In this document: positions 1 to 8,371 of the stretch, piece after piece | How the letters are laid out: each line of letters opens with the position of its first letter | Numbering within the stretch: the first letter of the stretch is position 1 | Assembly (NCBI RefSeq): GCF_900115295.1 | Contig: NZ_FOVZ01000010.1 | Span: 1 to 64,000, forward strand | DNA from: Sphingomonas sp. OK281 | GTDB lineage: Bacteria > Pseudomonadota > Alphaproteobacteria > Sphingomonadales > Sphingomonadaceae | Length of the DNA stretch: 64,000 nucleotides | Reading direction: 5' to 3' | Position numbers and translations under genes: made by a program | Notes under the pieces: model-generated | Told to the model about the DNA's origin: nothing | Database searches by the model: none | The model's input: only the letters and a program-made list of their open reading frames with translations

Positions 1-638
1 ACGACCATCAGCGGGTCATAGAGCACCGCAACGTCGAGGCCCGCTGCACGAAACAGGAAATCCGTATCCTCCGCGGACACGAAGGGCGCGCCGGCTCCGA
101 ACCGTTCGTCGAAGAATCCCGTCAACCGCAGGACATCAGCAGTGAACGCCAGATTTGCCCCCATGATGAACCCGCCAGGAAACCCGTGCGACGGTGCGAC
201 CATGGGAAAGTCTTCGAGCTTAATCGTGACGGGGAGATCGGCCGGGTTGCCGAGCAGGATGCGACCGCCGACGATAGCCGGCTCGCTGGCCCGTTCGAAC
301 GCGGCACGGACGGCGGCGAAATAGTCTTGATGCAGGACACAATCGTCGTCCGTCATCGCGATGATCCGCCCAGTGCAGTGCACAAGCCCGGTGTTGCGCG
401 CGCGGGCAAGCCCGGGCTGCGGATCGTGGACGAGGTGGACCGGGAAAGTTTGCTGCGCGCGCCATTCCTCCAGTTGCTGCGGCGTGCTGTCGACCGAGCC
501 ATTGTCGACTAGGACGATTTCCACGGTAGTGTTCTCGACATACGCTGCCGCCCGCTCCACGGACTCTAGCGTTGCCGCCAGCGAGCTAGCGCGATTGCGC
601 GTGCAGACGAGCAGGCTGACGTCGATGGTGGCAGTCAC
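1..638 (-). CDS. Family 2 glycosyltransferase (3' end outside window)
   Basis: Reading the minus strand from a GTG at 638 gives a GT-A type glycosyltransferase. It begins with the usual beta-strand plus nucleotide-binding start (VSLLVCTRNRASSL), continues with VDNGSVDST, and carries a DDD triad (MTDDDCVLH) expected to bind the metal and nucleotide sugar. Further on, GGFIMGANLAF and an SAEDTDFLFR acceptor-side motif match GT2 enzymes of exopolysaccharide synthesis. The GTG overlaps the stop of the upstream pyruvyl-transferase gene by 4 bp (GTGA), so it is translationally coupled as the last visible gene of the operon. The C-terminus lies beyond base 1. The sugar and acceptor cannot be told from sequence. 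Confidence 0.88.
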   Translation of the reverse strand, partial: MTATIDVSLLVCTRNRASSLAATLESVERAAAYVENTTVEIVLVDNGSVDSTPQQLEEWRAQQTFPVHLVHDPQPGLARARNTGLVHCTGRIIAMTDDDCVLHQDYFAAVRAAFERASEPAIVGGRILLGNPADLPVTIKLEDFPMVAPSHGFPGGFIMGANLAFTADVLRLTGFFDERFGAGAPFVSAEDTDFLFRAAGLDVAVLYDPLMV

Positions 639-1564
639 CGCGAGCCGACGCGCTGTTTGGCAAGAACCATGGCGCGTTCGATCGTCGAGGCTCTCGTCAC
701 GATCGCGTCCGGGGCGGGCCTAGCGTCGAGATATGCGGCGATCTTGCCGTAGTCGTTGTCGAGAACGACGTGCGGAATACGGAGCAGGTCGGCGAGGATG
801 TGGCCGTGGAGCCGGTCCGTCACGACAACCCGGCCTTGTGCGAGCAACCGCAGCCCACGGTCGACGCGGGCGACGGCTTGAGCTTCGCGTGCCGTGGCGT
901 CGACCCCGGTCGGTAGGTCGGCGTCATCCTCAAGCCAATCGACGACGGTCGCCAGATCGGCCGACGGAAGCGCATAGCCTTGCCGTTCGTCGTCGGTGCG
1001 CATCAGCATCAGTACGTCGCACTGGGCCGCGTCGCGCGACTGCTCGCCGAGCGCATACGCCGAGTCCGGGGCGAGGTGCGACGGGCAGGCCAGATGCTCG
1101 CGTGCGAAGTCGAGACTGCGGGTATCGCGAACGTACAGGACGAAGTCCGGATGGTCGGCGACGAGCGCGGCGAACCGATCGACCTCCGACGGTTCGCGAA
1201 AAAGGATCGACTGCGGTAGCTGCACGACCGGTCGATCGCGGACGCTTGCCAGGATGTCCTCGCGAAACCGCTGGTGATGTGGCCAGATGTCGCCAAGGTT
1301 TCCGCCGCCATGCAGAAACAGGATCCCGTCTGGGCAGGCGTCGCGAAACGCATCGAGATCGAAATCGTGCCAGGTCGAAACGTAACACGGATCGCGCCCC
1401 GTTATCTCCCGCAGCATGGCGAGTTCGCCGAGCCAGATCGCGCTGTCGCCGACGTTCGCATGATCCGGAAAGTCGACCAGCGCATAGCGCGAACCAGACG
1501 CGACATGCGTCCGGTATAATGCGGTAAGCAGTGCGCGTTGCTCTCCCAGATGGTCGCTGGTCAT
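635..1564 (-). CDS. Polysaccharide pyruvyl transferase family protein
   Basis: About 309 aa. The N-terminal VDFPDHANVGDSAIW and the glycine-rich LFLHGGGNLGDIWP are hallmarks of the polysaccharide pyruvyl transferase family (ExoV/GumL/CsaB type), which adds a ketal pyruvate from PEP to sugars of surface polysaccharides. A later VTDRLHGHILADLL segment is the conserved C-terminal active-site region of the family. I chose the ATG at 1564, which overlaps the preceding gene's TAA by one base (TAATG), over an in-frame ATG 24 bp upstream. It sits inside a four-gene overlapping operon with three glycosyltransferases, which fits decoration of an exopolysaccharide repeat unit. The acceptor sugar is unknown. 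Confidence 0.85.
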   Translation of the reverse strand: MTSDHLGEQRALLTALYRTHVASGSRYALVDFPDHANVGDSAIWLGELAMLREITGRDPCYVSTWHDFDLDAFRDACPDGILFLHGGGNLGDIWPHHQRFREDILASVRDRPVVQLPQSILFREPSEVDRFAALVADHPDFVLYVRDTRSLDFAREHLACPSHLAPDSAYALGEQSRDAAQCDVLMLMRTDDERQGYALPSADLATVVDWLEDDADLPTGVDATAREAQAVARVDRGLRLLAQGRVVVTDRLHGHILADLLRIPHVVLDNDYGKIAAYLDARPAPDAIVTRASTIERAMVLAKQRVGSR

Positions 1565-2637
1565 TATGCGCGCTGTCCTTGTTGGCAACCGACCACGTCA
1601 CGGTAAAGGCCCTCGCACCGATCGAGCCATCGATCACGGGTGAAGGCCGTCTCGACTCGATCGCGTTGCGCGGCGCGGGGGCGTCGGATTGCTGCCGTGA
1701 TCGCGTCGGCGAGTGCCGGAACATCTCCGGGCGGTGCGAAACACCCTGTCTCGCCGATGACTTCTCGCAGCGCGCCGCGGTCGAACGCCGCCACTGGCAG
1801 GCCGCACGCCATCGCCTCGACCGCGACCAAGCCGAAGGGTTCGTCCCAGCACGGCGTGAACACGAATACCGAAGCCCGGCCCATTTCCGATGCCAGCGCC
1901 GATGCGTTCAGATGCCCGCCATATCGAATGCTGCCGTTCAGCAGCGGCGCCACGTCGATGTCCCAATAGTCGCGATCCTCGATCGGTCCAAACAGCGTGA
2001 GCGGGACACCGGCCATCCGCGCCGCCTGCGCTGCGAGATGGGGTGCCTTGTCCGGCGTCATCCTTCCACACCAGACCGCGCTGCCATTGCCCTGGGCGAC
2101 GAACGGCCATGCGACGAGATCGATGCCGTTGGGGAGGACCGAGGCTTCGCGTGGCGGGCCATCCGGCCACCACGCGGCAAGTTGGTGTGCCGAGGTGGCC
2201 GTCAGGCGGTGGGTCGGCGCGACACTGGCGTGTACGAACCAGCGCAGCGCGTCATAGGGCGGGACGTGCAGCGACGTGACGGTCGGGACCGCAGCGGTCC
2301 GCGCCGGCTCAAGCGGGAAGCGGTGCAGGCTGTTATTGTGCACCACGTCGAAGCCCCCGGCGGCGATCCGGTCGCAGGCAGCGACATAGCCGTCGTCGAG
2401 ATGCGCGATCAGCGGCGCGAAGCCGCGGTGCTCGGCGCCTGGGAAGGTGCGTTCGTAATGCTCCGTGATCACGGCATCGATCGTGAACCGCGGATCGCTG
2501 TCCCCCGAGGCGAAGAGCACGACGTCGTGGCCGCGCGCCTGGAAACCCGCTGCCAGATGCCAGCATTGCGATTCCATCCCGCCAGCAAAGGGTTGGGCGA
2601 TCGGCTGGCGGACATGGCAGAGGACCGCGATCCTCAT
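1564..2637 (-). CDS. Family 4 glycosyltransferase
   Basis: 357 aa with the two-Rossmann GT-B layout. The N-terminal MRIAVLCHV and PFAGGMESQCWHLA give the glycine-rich acceptor loop. In the C-terminal half, VWCGRMTPDKAPHLA and EPFGLVAVEAMACGLPVAA form the EX7E nucleotide-sugar motif of GT4 retaining enzymes. Expected cytosolic, transferring one sugar onto a lipid-linked intermediate. The start ATG overlaps the stop of the upstream GT2 gene (ATGA), and its own stop overlaps the next start, so the four genes are probably co-translated. Donor and linkage cannot be inferred. Confidence 0.9.
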   Translation of the reverse strand: MRIAVLCHVRQPIAQPFAGGMESQCWHLAAGFQARGHDVVLFASGDSDPRFTIDAVITEHYERTFPGAEHRGFAPLIAHLDDGYVAACDRIAAGGFDVVHNNSLHRFPLEPARTAAVPTVTSLHVPPYDALRWFVHASVAPTHRLTATSAHQLAAWWPDGPPREASVLPNGIDLVAWPFVAQGNGSAVWCGRMTPDKAPHLAAQAARMAGVPLTLFGPIEDRDYWDIDVAPLLNGSIRYGGHLNASALASEMGRASVFVFTPCWDEPFGLVAVEAMACGLPVAAFDRGALREVIGETGCFAPPGDVPALADAITAAIRRPRAAQRDRVETAFTRDRWLDRCEGLYRDVVGCQQGQRA

Positions 2638-3563
2638 TCGGCCGCCGCGGCTCTCTCGCTTTCGGCCAGCCGGTCTTCGAGCAGGCGAATGACGGTTGCG
2701 GTATTGGCATAGGGCTGATGGCTCTGCTGCCCGGTCAGAGCGAGATCGGCGGCGTCAGGGCGGCGCAGGATGCGGATCGGCCGACCCGGGGTGGGGTCGA
2801 TCAGGCCCATCAGGCGAAAGGCCTGAAGCCAATGGCCCATCGTCCGATAGCCCCATTTGGTCTCGAACAGCTCGGCATTGCGCACGACGCTGTCCAAGTG
2901 ATGCACCGGCGGCATGTGGTGCGGATGATATTGGTGATAGGCGAGACCGCCCTTGATCCAAGCGATCTGCACGCCGGCCTCGTCGAGCGCCTTGCCGAAA
3001 TCGGTATCCTCGCCGCCATAGCCGACATAGCGCTCGTCGAAGCCGCCGAGATCAAGGAAAGTTGTCCTTCGCAACGCGAAGTTCAGCGACCAGAAACAGC
3101 GATAATCTGTGCAGATCTCGATACCCCGGGGCGGCGGACCGCGACGGTCCGAGTGCTTCACCGCGATCTCGGCGAACCGGTCATACTGCCAGTCGCCATC
3201 GGTCGCGCCGCCCGGCAGGTACAGGACCTCGCCCATCAGTAGCCCGTCGAACGTGTCGAGAAACCCGGCATAGTCGGCGACCAGCGTGGGCGTCGGGATA
3301 CAGTCCATGTCGAGAAATACGACTACGTCGCCGGTCGCCGCGCGGGCCGCGACGTTACGTGCGGAGGCGAGCGGAAGGGCGTCGGCGACGACCTGCATCT
3401 GGCGGATGGGGAACGGCGCCTCGGGAAGGTCGTACAGGTCGTCCTGCATCACCGCGATGATCAGTTCGCTCGGCATCAGCGTCTGGCGCATCAGCCCACG
3501 GACGACATTGACGAGATGGTCTGGACGTCCCTTGCCCAGGGTGACGACAGAAACTTCGGTCAT
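2634..3563 (-). CDS. Family 2 glycosyltransferase, first gene of the operon
   Basis: 309 aa. The sequence opens with EVSVVTLGKGRPDHL and has the LASARNVAARAATGDVVVFLDMD block, where the D-x-D is the metal site. A C-terminal galactosyltransferase-like segment follows (FDERYVGYGGEDTDFGKALD), a pattern typical of GT2 enzymes with a GT27/chondroitin-polymerase-like second half. It is the promoter-proximal gene of the minus-strand polysaccharide operon and overlaps the next gene by 4 bp. No strong Shine-Dalgarno precedes the ATG at 3563. The DNA upstream appears decayed. Confidence 0.88.
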   Translation of the reverse strand: MTEVSVVTLGKGRPDHLVNVVRGLMRQTLMPSELIIAVMQDDLYDLPEAPFPIRQMQVVADALPLASARNVAARAATGDVVVFLDMDCIPTPTLVADYAGFLDTFDGLLMGEVLYLPGGATDGDWQYDRFAEIAVKHSDRRGPPPRGIEICTDYRCFWSLNFALRRTTFLDLGGFDERYVGYGGEDTDFGKALDEAGVQIAWIKGGLAYHQYHPHHMPPVHHLDSVVRNAELFETKWGYRTMGHWLQAFRLMGLIDPTPGRPIRILRRPDAADLALTGQQSHQPYANTATVIRLLEDRLAESERAAAAE

Positions 3564-3577
3564 GGTGATGGCTCTGC

Positions 3578-3952
3578 TTAGGTTGGGAGATGCGAGGCCG
3601 CGGTGGCAGGTCGATCAGAGCGCGTGAAGCGGGTAGAATCGTTCCTCGGTGATCCGTTCGGTTCGTTCAATCTTGCCTCGGCACTGCCAAACTGGAAAAC
3701 GAGTTGCGACTCATATTCCGCGGATGCAGCAATCCGCCGTGCCCGCATTTCGGGAGTAAGGTGTTCAACGACCGCGGGCGTCGTGGCCACGAGGTCTTTG
3801 CGATCGGCATAAGGCCAGTCTTCCCAGAGCAATACGGTATGATCAGCAGAGGACCACCGGATCGCCACCAGAACGACGTGAAGGTCGACATGGTTGCGCG
3901 AGGCACAGTGGCCCGAAGAAAATATCCGGCTGTTACGCCATGAGAAGCTCGG
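3578..3952 (-). pseudogene. Possible remnant of a PIG-L type deacetylase (C-terminal part)
   Basis: The minus-strand frame is open from just after a TAA at 3955-3953 down to 3578, with no ATG at a sensible place. It reads coding-like: GHCASRNHVDLHVV, then LLWEDWPYADRKDL, then EMRARRIAASAEYESQ. The order His-Val-Asp, an E-D-x-PYA motif, then an alpha-helical R-K/R-I-A-x-S-Y-x-SQ stretch resembles the C-terminal half of PIG-L/LmbE N-deacetylases often found beside glycosyltransferases. The N-terminal half with its catalytic AHPDDE motif is missing. This is a resemblance, not a proven homology. An alternative is an unrelated small ORF starting at GTG 3868. Confidence 0.35.
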
Positions 3953-4113
3953 TTAGCGCTGCCGCAACATCGTCGACGATCCGTTCGTCGGGCAGACGTG
4001 CCGCAAACGACATTTTCGCTGATGTGTCGCCACGGTGCGACGCTTCCAGGAACGGCAAATGAGTCGGGCGCGCACCAATAAAATTTGTAGCAGAAAATCT
4101 GTCACGTCGAGAT

Positions 4114-4174
4114 GATGAACGGGCGCCCGAAGTTAGGGAGCGGGAAAGGGCGCGCCAACGTCTGGCTGTGGGTC
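4114..4174. repeat. Dispersed intergenic repeat, copy A
   Basis: This 61-bp stretch aligns without gaps to 23061-23121 at 43 of 61 identical positions (hand count). Shared blocks are GATGAACG at the start and CGTCT followed by TGTGGGTC at the end. Looser relatives are visible at about 21795-21860 and 34065-34130. Such degenerate elements with an aacgtc...gggtc core lie between genes in this window and look non-coding. Confidence 0.5.
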
Positions 4175-4365
4175 CTTGCCGTGGCGGCCATCGTCGAACT
4201 TCGGGCATCGTGGCATCTTTTAGCGAACGTCTGCTGCTGCCTACCGGGGAAGGCGATCAATCATTGCCGCCGGAGTTTTCCGGCGAGTGTGGATCGTGGC
4301 CGGTTCGGTATCGTTACCAGTCTGTGGCGAGCGTTCTCTCGCGCTAACTGAAAGGCCCGACGCCG

Positions 4366-5652
4366 ATGAACGCTGCCGAAGTCTTTGCGACGCTCGATGT
4401 TGAACTGAAACCCGATCCGTCGCGCACCGTGATCAGGCCGTTCAGCTTCGGCTATCCTCAGGCTTTCGAGGCGGCCCACCCGCCACGCAGCCAGGTGGTC
4501 GTAGACCGCATTCTGGCGCTGGACGACACGATGCGGGCGAGCATGCTCGACTTGTTGCTGACGCCGATGCGCGAGCGTCATCGCAACGTCGAGCAGGTGC
4601 TGTTGCGGCGCTTCGACGAGATGCGACAGGATTTGGGCGATCGTGATTTCACCAACGGCGAGCGCCTCCTGATTGGCGCGTATTTCAGTCAGGAATATGC
4701 GTTCGAGTCCGCAGCGTTGTTCAATCCCAGCATCGTCTCTCTGACGGACGAAGAGCCGAGCGTGCCCGGTGCTGTCCGCTTCGTCATGTCGTTGCGCGGG
4801 ATCGGCGAGGGGCATATCTCGTCGATCACGTTTCGCACCGGTGAATGGGGGCCGGGCGACCGCCTCGTGATCGATCCGCCAAGCGCCCACGGCGTGCCGC
4901 CGCGCATCGAACGCCAGGATGATGGTTGGGTCCGGCTGCTATGCGAGGACAGCCAGGACGCGTCCGAAACCGTCATCTTCCCCGTGCTGCCTAGCCAGCG
5001 CCAAGGCATCGAGGATCTTCGCCTCGTCAACTTCACCGATCATGACGGCGTTCGCAGCATCATCGGCACGTACACCGCGTTCGACGGCAAAGACGCGTGC
5101 CAGGAGATTTTGCGTGGGGTCGACCTGCGCCGTGTCGAGATGAGGCCGCTCACCGGAGCCATGACGGGCTATAAGGGTATGGCGCTCTTCCCGCGGCGGA
5201 TCGGTAATCAGTTCGTGATGCTGGGGCGGCAGGACAGCGAGAACATCTGGTTGCTGCGATCGGACGATCTCTACACGTGGGAAACCGGAGCGCCGATCAT
5301 GGCGCCGAAATATCCGTGGGAGTTCGTGCAACTGGGCAATTGCGGCTCGCCGATCGAGATAGACGAGGGTTGGCTCGTCTTTACGCACGGTGTCGGTATG
5401 GTGCGGGGATATTGCGTCGGCGCCTGCCTGCTCGACAAGGAGGATCCGTCAAAGGTGCTGGCACGCACCGCGTCGCCGTTGCTGTTCCCGAGCGCGGAGC
5501 AACGCGGGGGCTATGTGCCGAACGTGACCTATAGCCGCGGTGCGCTGATCCAGGACCGTCGCATCCTGCTTCCCTATGCGATCGGCGACGAGTTCTCCGC
5601 GTTCGCCGTCGGAGACGTGGATGACCTGCTGTCGGTCATGACCGCCTGTTGA
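4366..5652 (+). CDS. Glycoside hydrolase family 130 phosphorylase/hydrolase
   Basis: 428 aa. The C-terminal 250 residues contain GH130 signatures: GMALFPRRI, LLRSDDLYTWE, the QLGNCGSPIEIDEGWLVFTHGVG block and LLPYAIGDEFSAF near the end. GH130 enzymes phosphorolyse or hydrolyse beta-mannosides (for example mannosylglucose or beta-1,2-oligomannan) in the cytosol. The N-terminal 130 residues are a helical extension (ILALDDTMRASMLDLL and so on) seen in one GH130 subgroup with the VIRPF start. It stands alone on the plus strand, opposite the glycosyltransferase operon, and is followed by a strong inverted repeat. The substrate is not decided by sequence. Confidence 0.85.
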   Translation: MNAAEVFATLDVELKPDPSRTVIRPFSFGYPQAFEAAHPPRSQVVVDRILALDDTMRASMLDLLLTPMRERHRNVEQVLLRRFDEMRQDLGDRDFTNGERLLIGAYFSQEYAFESAALFNPSIVSLTDEEPSVPGAVRFVMSLRGIGEGHISSITFRTGEWGPGDRLVIDPPSAHGVPPRIERQDDGWVRLLCEDSQDASETVIFPVLPSQRQGIEDLRLVNFTDHDGVRSIIGTYTAFDGKDACQEILRGVDLRRVEMRPLTGAMTGYKGMALFPRRIGNQFVMLGRQDSENIWLLRSDDLYTWETGAPIMAPKYPWEFVQLGNCGSPIEIDEGWLVFTHGVGMVRGYCVGACLLDKEDPSKVLARTASPLLFPSAEQRGGYVPNVTYSRGALIQDRRILLPYAIGDEFSAFAVGDVDDLLSVMTAC

Positions 5653-5663
5653 TTCGCCGTGTC

Positions 5664-5691
5664 GATGGCAGCGTTTTGCGGCGCTGCCATC
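5664..5691. terminator. Candidate bidirectional terminator hairpin
   Basis: A perfect 10-bp inverted repeat (GATGGCAGCG, 8-base spacer, CGCTGCCATC) lies 12 bp past the stop of the plus-strand GH130 gene and 33 bp before the stop of the convergent minus-strand permease. Location between convergent genes supports termination for both. There is no clean T-tract, so strength is uncertain. Confidence 0.55.
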
Positions 5692-5723
5692 GGCTGAGAG
5701 CCGGGCTGCCCAAGGAACCGAGA

Positions 5724-6656
5724 CTAACTTGTCGGCATGACCGAGTGAAACACGCCCACGACCAGCAGAACGAAGACGAGGGATACGGCGCTAGACAGCG
5801 CGACGAGGATCGCGGCCGCCTTGCGGTTCGTGTCAAGGAGGGTCGCGAACAGGGTCACGTTGCTCGCGATCGGGAACAGCGCGACGAGCCCGACGATCAC
5901 ACGGTCGCGAGGGCTTAGCACGCCGACGAATGCCGCTTCGAGTGCCAGCGCCGCGCCGAGCAGTATCATCCCGGCGACCTGCCTGACCGCGAGGATGCGC
6001 GTCATCAGCTTTGGCCGCCAGTCCTCACGGCCGGTTTCGGCAAGGTTGAGGCCGATCACCGCCATGCCCAGGACCGACACCAGCGTGCCAGCGATCGAAA
6101 CGATCGGCGCGGCCGCTTCGGGCATCCTCACACCGCTCCATTTCGCCAGGATCGAGCCGATGACGACATAGACGAGCGGCACCCGCAACGCCTTGGTTGC
6201 GGCGGTGCGCGTACCCTCCTTGGTACGGGCAATGAGGAAATACCCGATCGTGTTGCCGTACAGCGCGCTGCCGATATACGCGCAGATCACCGTCGATACG
6301 CCGACCTCGCCGAACAACGCCTGGCCGACGGGCACGCCGAAGAACGCAACGTTGAAGAACGAGAAGGACGCCGACAGCAGTTTGGGGTCGAAGTCGTCGC
6401 CGAGCCGCTTGGCCAACCGGTATGCGGGGATGCTCATCAGGGCCGAGACGACGAACATCAGCGGCGGGATCACCCACAGCTGTCGTGGTTCCGCGCCGAG
6501 CACCTTGTCGATGACGAGCAAGGGGATGAGGCCGAAGACGAGCACCTTTGAACACAGCTTCGCTGCCCAGGGCACGCGTGAGCCGATGGCCCAAGCCAGC
6601 AGGATCACGCCGTAGAGCGGCAGCAGCGCCGCGGCAATATTACCGAGCGCGCTCAT
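5724..6656 (-). CDS. AEC (auxin efflux carrier) family transporter
   Basis: 310 aa inner-membrane permease with about ten hydrophobic helices. The N-terminus ALLPLYGVILLAWAIGSR and segments such as FGLIPLLVIDKVLGA, FFNVAFFGVPVGQALFG and IGSALYGNTIGYFLIA match bacterial AEC carriers, several of which export or exchange small carboxylates. The start is the ATG at 6656, which overlaps the stop of the upstream FAD protein by 4 bp (ATGA). The longer frame to 6800 would add 48 Arg-rich residues that are a shadow of that gene. Coupling to a redox enzyme suggests transport of its substrate or product, but no substrate can be named. Confidence 0.85.
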   Translation of the reverse strand: MSALGNIAAALLPLYGVILLAWAIGSRVPWAAKLCSKVLVFGLIPLLVIDKVLGAEPRQLWVIPPLMFVVSALMSIPAYRLAKRLGDDFDPKLLSASFSFFNVAFFGVPVGQALFGEVGVSTVICAYIGSALYGNTIGYFLIARTKEGTRTAATKALRVPLVYVVIGSILAKWSGVRMPEAAAPIVSIAGTLVSVLGMAVIGLNLAETGREDWRPKLMTRILAVRQVAGMILLGAALALEAAFVGVLSPRDRVIVGLVALFPIASNVTLFATLLDTNRKAAAILVALSSAVSLVFVLLVVGVFHSVMPTS

Positions 6657-8146
6657 TGCTGGCGCAGGATATCGTCGACCGCACGACCGGCGCATTCGAC
6701 GTTGAACCAGACCGCGTTGGTGTCGCGCAACTCGCCGTTCAGCAATTGGCCGAGCGCGTACAACCGAGGTGCGTCGCGCGTGGCCGATATGATCCGACAT
6801 GTCGCCCGGTGCGCGATGGCCCCGCCGACCGGATGCGGTTGCAGCCAGTCCTTCGCGAGCAGGTCCTTGATCAGCGTCTCATTCATCTCATCCAGCGCGG
6901 TGGCCTGGCCCGTGGCGTTGACGACGATCGGTGTGTCGAGCGTGTCGCCATTCTCGAACCGGACAGTGAAGCCCGTACCGCTCTCGTAGGCAACGGTCTC
7001 GTCGATCCGCCCGCGTACGTTGAGCAGTCCGCGCGTCATCGCATCCGCCAATCGCCGTGCGTTCGCCATCGGCGTGACGAAGCGCGCCGCGGCGAAATGC
7101 GGCGCCAGCCAGCGCCCGAATCGTTTCTGGTCGGCCGGTCGCAACAGATTCCAGATCGCCGTTGAATCATGCCGCGCGGCGGTGAGGATGCGCTGGAACG
7201 GTTCGTCTGCGGCTTCCGCTGCGGCAATGTCGTGCAGCAAGGCGGCCTCGGCGTCACCGTCGTAGCGGTCCTCCGCCTGCCAGTCGATCGCGCGTCCGGC
7301 AGCAGTCTCGGCGTCAAGACGAAAGAGGCGGAACAGGTCGACCACCGAGAAGGCGCTGCCCCGCTCGCGGATCAGCCGATGGACGTTTCCGAGTGTAAGG
7401 TGCTGACGGTCATAGCCTGTCTCGGGCGCCGGGATTTCGACGCGCGGAAGCATCCCCTCCTTCGATATCAGGTGGATGTGTCCGCGATGCCCATCGTCGA
7501 GCAGTGTCATCACTGCGTCGATCGCGCTGAGGCCGCTGCCGAGGATGACGACGGACTGATCTCGCTCGATCCCTTCGGTCATGCGGTGGGCGGGATAGGG
7601 CGAGTCGAAATAGCCGGACATACCGTTTAGATCGCCGAACCGATCCGGATCGGGCGTGCCGATCGTCAACAGGACGACGTCCGTCCCGATCGTCGACCCG
7701 TTGGCGAGCCGAACCGTCGCCGCGGCATGATCGCCCTCGATGGCGATAGCTTCTTCGCGGTGGACGTGGACATCGATCCCGGTGGTCCGTGCCTGAACAA
7801 GCGCACGGTCGAGAACCTCTTGCATGTAGACGCGGTATTCGCGGCGCTGCGGGTATTCGACGCAATCGGGATCGATCGGGGAGCCGGATGCCGCGCGCCG
7901 CGCTTCCAGCCAGGTTCGGAAATCGCCCGGCTCGCGGTCGTAGAGCCCCATGAGGCGGGATTCCGTGTTCAGGAGATGCCCGGGTTGCTCCGTGCCGAAC
8001 GCCAATCCCCGCGCAAGCTCTTCGTCACGTTCGATCAGGTGGATCATCCAACCTTCGCCCGGATCGTAGCTAAGCCGCGTTACAGCTTCGGCGAATGCGG
8101 CAACACCGCAGGCGCCCATGCCGATAATAGTGAGTGTTTTCGGCAT
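6653..8146 (-). CDS. FAD/NAD(P)-binding protein (HcaE/lysine-hydroxylase-like fold)
   Basis: 497 aa starting at the ATG at 8146 (MPKTLTIIGMGACGV), a dinucleotide-binding GxGxxG variant for FAD. FGTEQPGHLLNTESRLMGL follows, typical of the FAD-NAD(P)-binding family PF13454. A second nucleotide-binding motif (SVVILGSGLSAIDAVMTLL) is at about residue 155-175, and a terminal VNATGQATALDEM matches the ATG motif of flavin monooxygenases. Cytosolic oxidoreductase or hydroxylase of unknown substrate. An upstream in-frame ATG at 8254 would add 36 residues without family support. It is the first gene of a two-gene operon with the AEC permease and is divergent from the sugar dehydrogenase at 8372. Confidence 0.8.
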   Translation of the reverse strand: MPKTLTIIGMGACGVAAFAEAVTRLSYDPGEGWMIHLIERDEELARGLAFGTEQPGHLLNTESRLMGLYDREPGDFRTWLEARRAASGSPIDPDCVEYPQRREYRVYMQEVLDRALVQARTTGIDVHVHREEAIAIEGDHAAATVRLANGSTIGTDVVLLTIGTPDPDRFGDLNGMSGYFDSPYPAHRMTEGIERDQSVVILGSGLSAIDAVMTLLDDGHRGHIHLISKEGMLPRVEIPAPETGYDRQHLTLGNVHRLIRERGSAFSVVDLFRLFRLDAETAAGRAIDWQAEDRYDGDAEAALLHDIAAAEAADEPFQRILTAARHDSTAIWNLLRPADQKRFGRWLAPHFAAARFVTPMANARRLADAMTRGLLNVRGRIDETVAYESGTGFTVRFENGDTLDTPIVVNATGQATALDEMNETLIKDLLAKDWLQPHPVGGAIAHRATCRIISATRDAPRLYALGQLLNGELRDTNAVWFNVECAGRAVDDILRQQ

Positions 8147-8371
8147 GATATCCCGTTCGCAGAGGAACGGCGACAACGCGCGGCAGCCTTTTCGTGCCAC
8201 GGTAAACGTGAAGCTTTTGTCATTTTTATGTGCTTCAAGCAGTTCCCCGGCCATGGGACGTTGCGCCGAAGGCCGGTCGCTCGGTGCCTAATTAATTCGC
8301 TTGGTCGTCCGCCTCACGGATATCCTTGACTGTCAGGGGGTTACTTTATCGATCATAATCCGGGAGACATT

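Larger units (their letters stand above)
3564..4365. other. Gene-poor, decayed interval between GT operon and GH130 gene
   Basis: No intact gene is supported over about 800 bp. The minus strand holds two coding-like scraps: a PIG-L-like piece (3578-3952, listed separately) and the tail of a 91-codon frame ending at 3933 (ERIVDDVAAALTELLMA), which looks like a natural C-terminus but has an implausible N-terminal half. A copy of a dispersed repeat lies at 4114-4174. A perfect 7-bp stem with a 4-base loop (CGCCGGA/TCCGGCG) lies at 4268-4285 without a T-run. The promoter of the GH130 gene should be in the last 100 bp. Confidence 0.5.

Noticed and set aside
1531..2712. 393-codon plus-strand frame opposite the GT4 gene
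   Set aside because: Composition-driven antisense frame. The minus-strand GT4 has the EX7E motif and overlapping operon neighbours.
4268..4285. Perfect 7-bp hairpin as a terminator
   Set aside because: No T-run on either strand and no gene end within reach. Possibly a random GC-rich palindrome.
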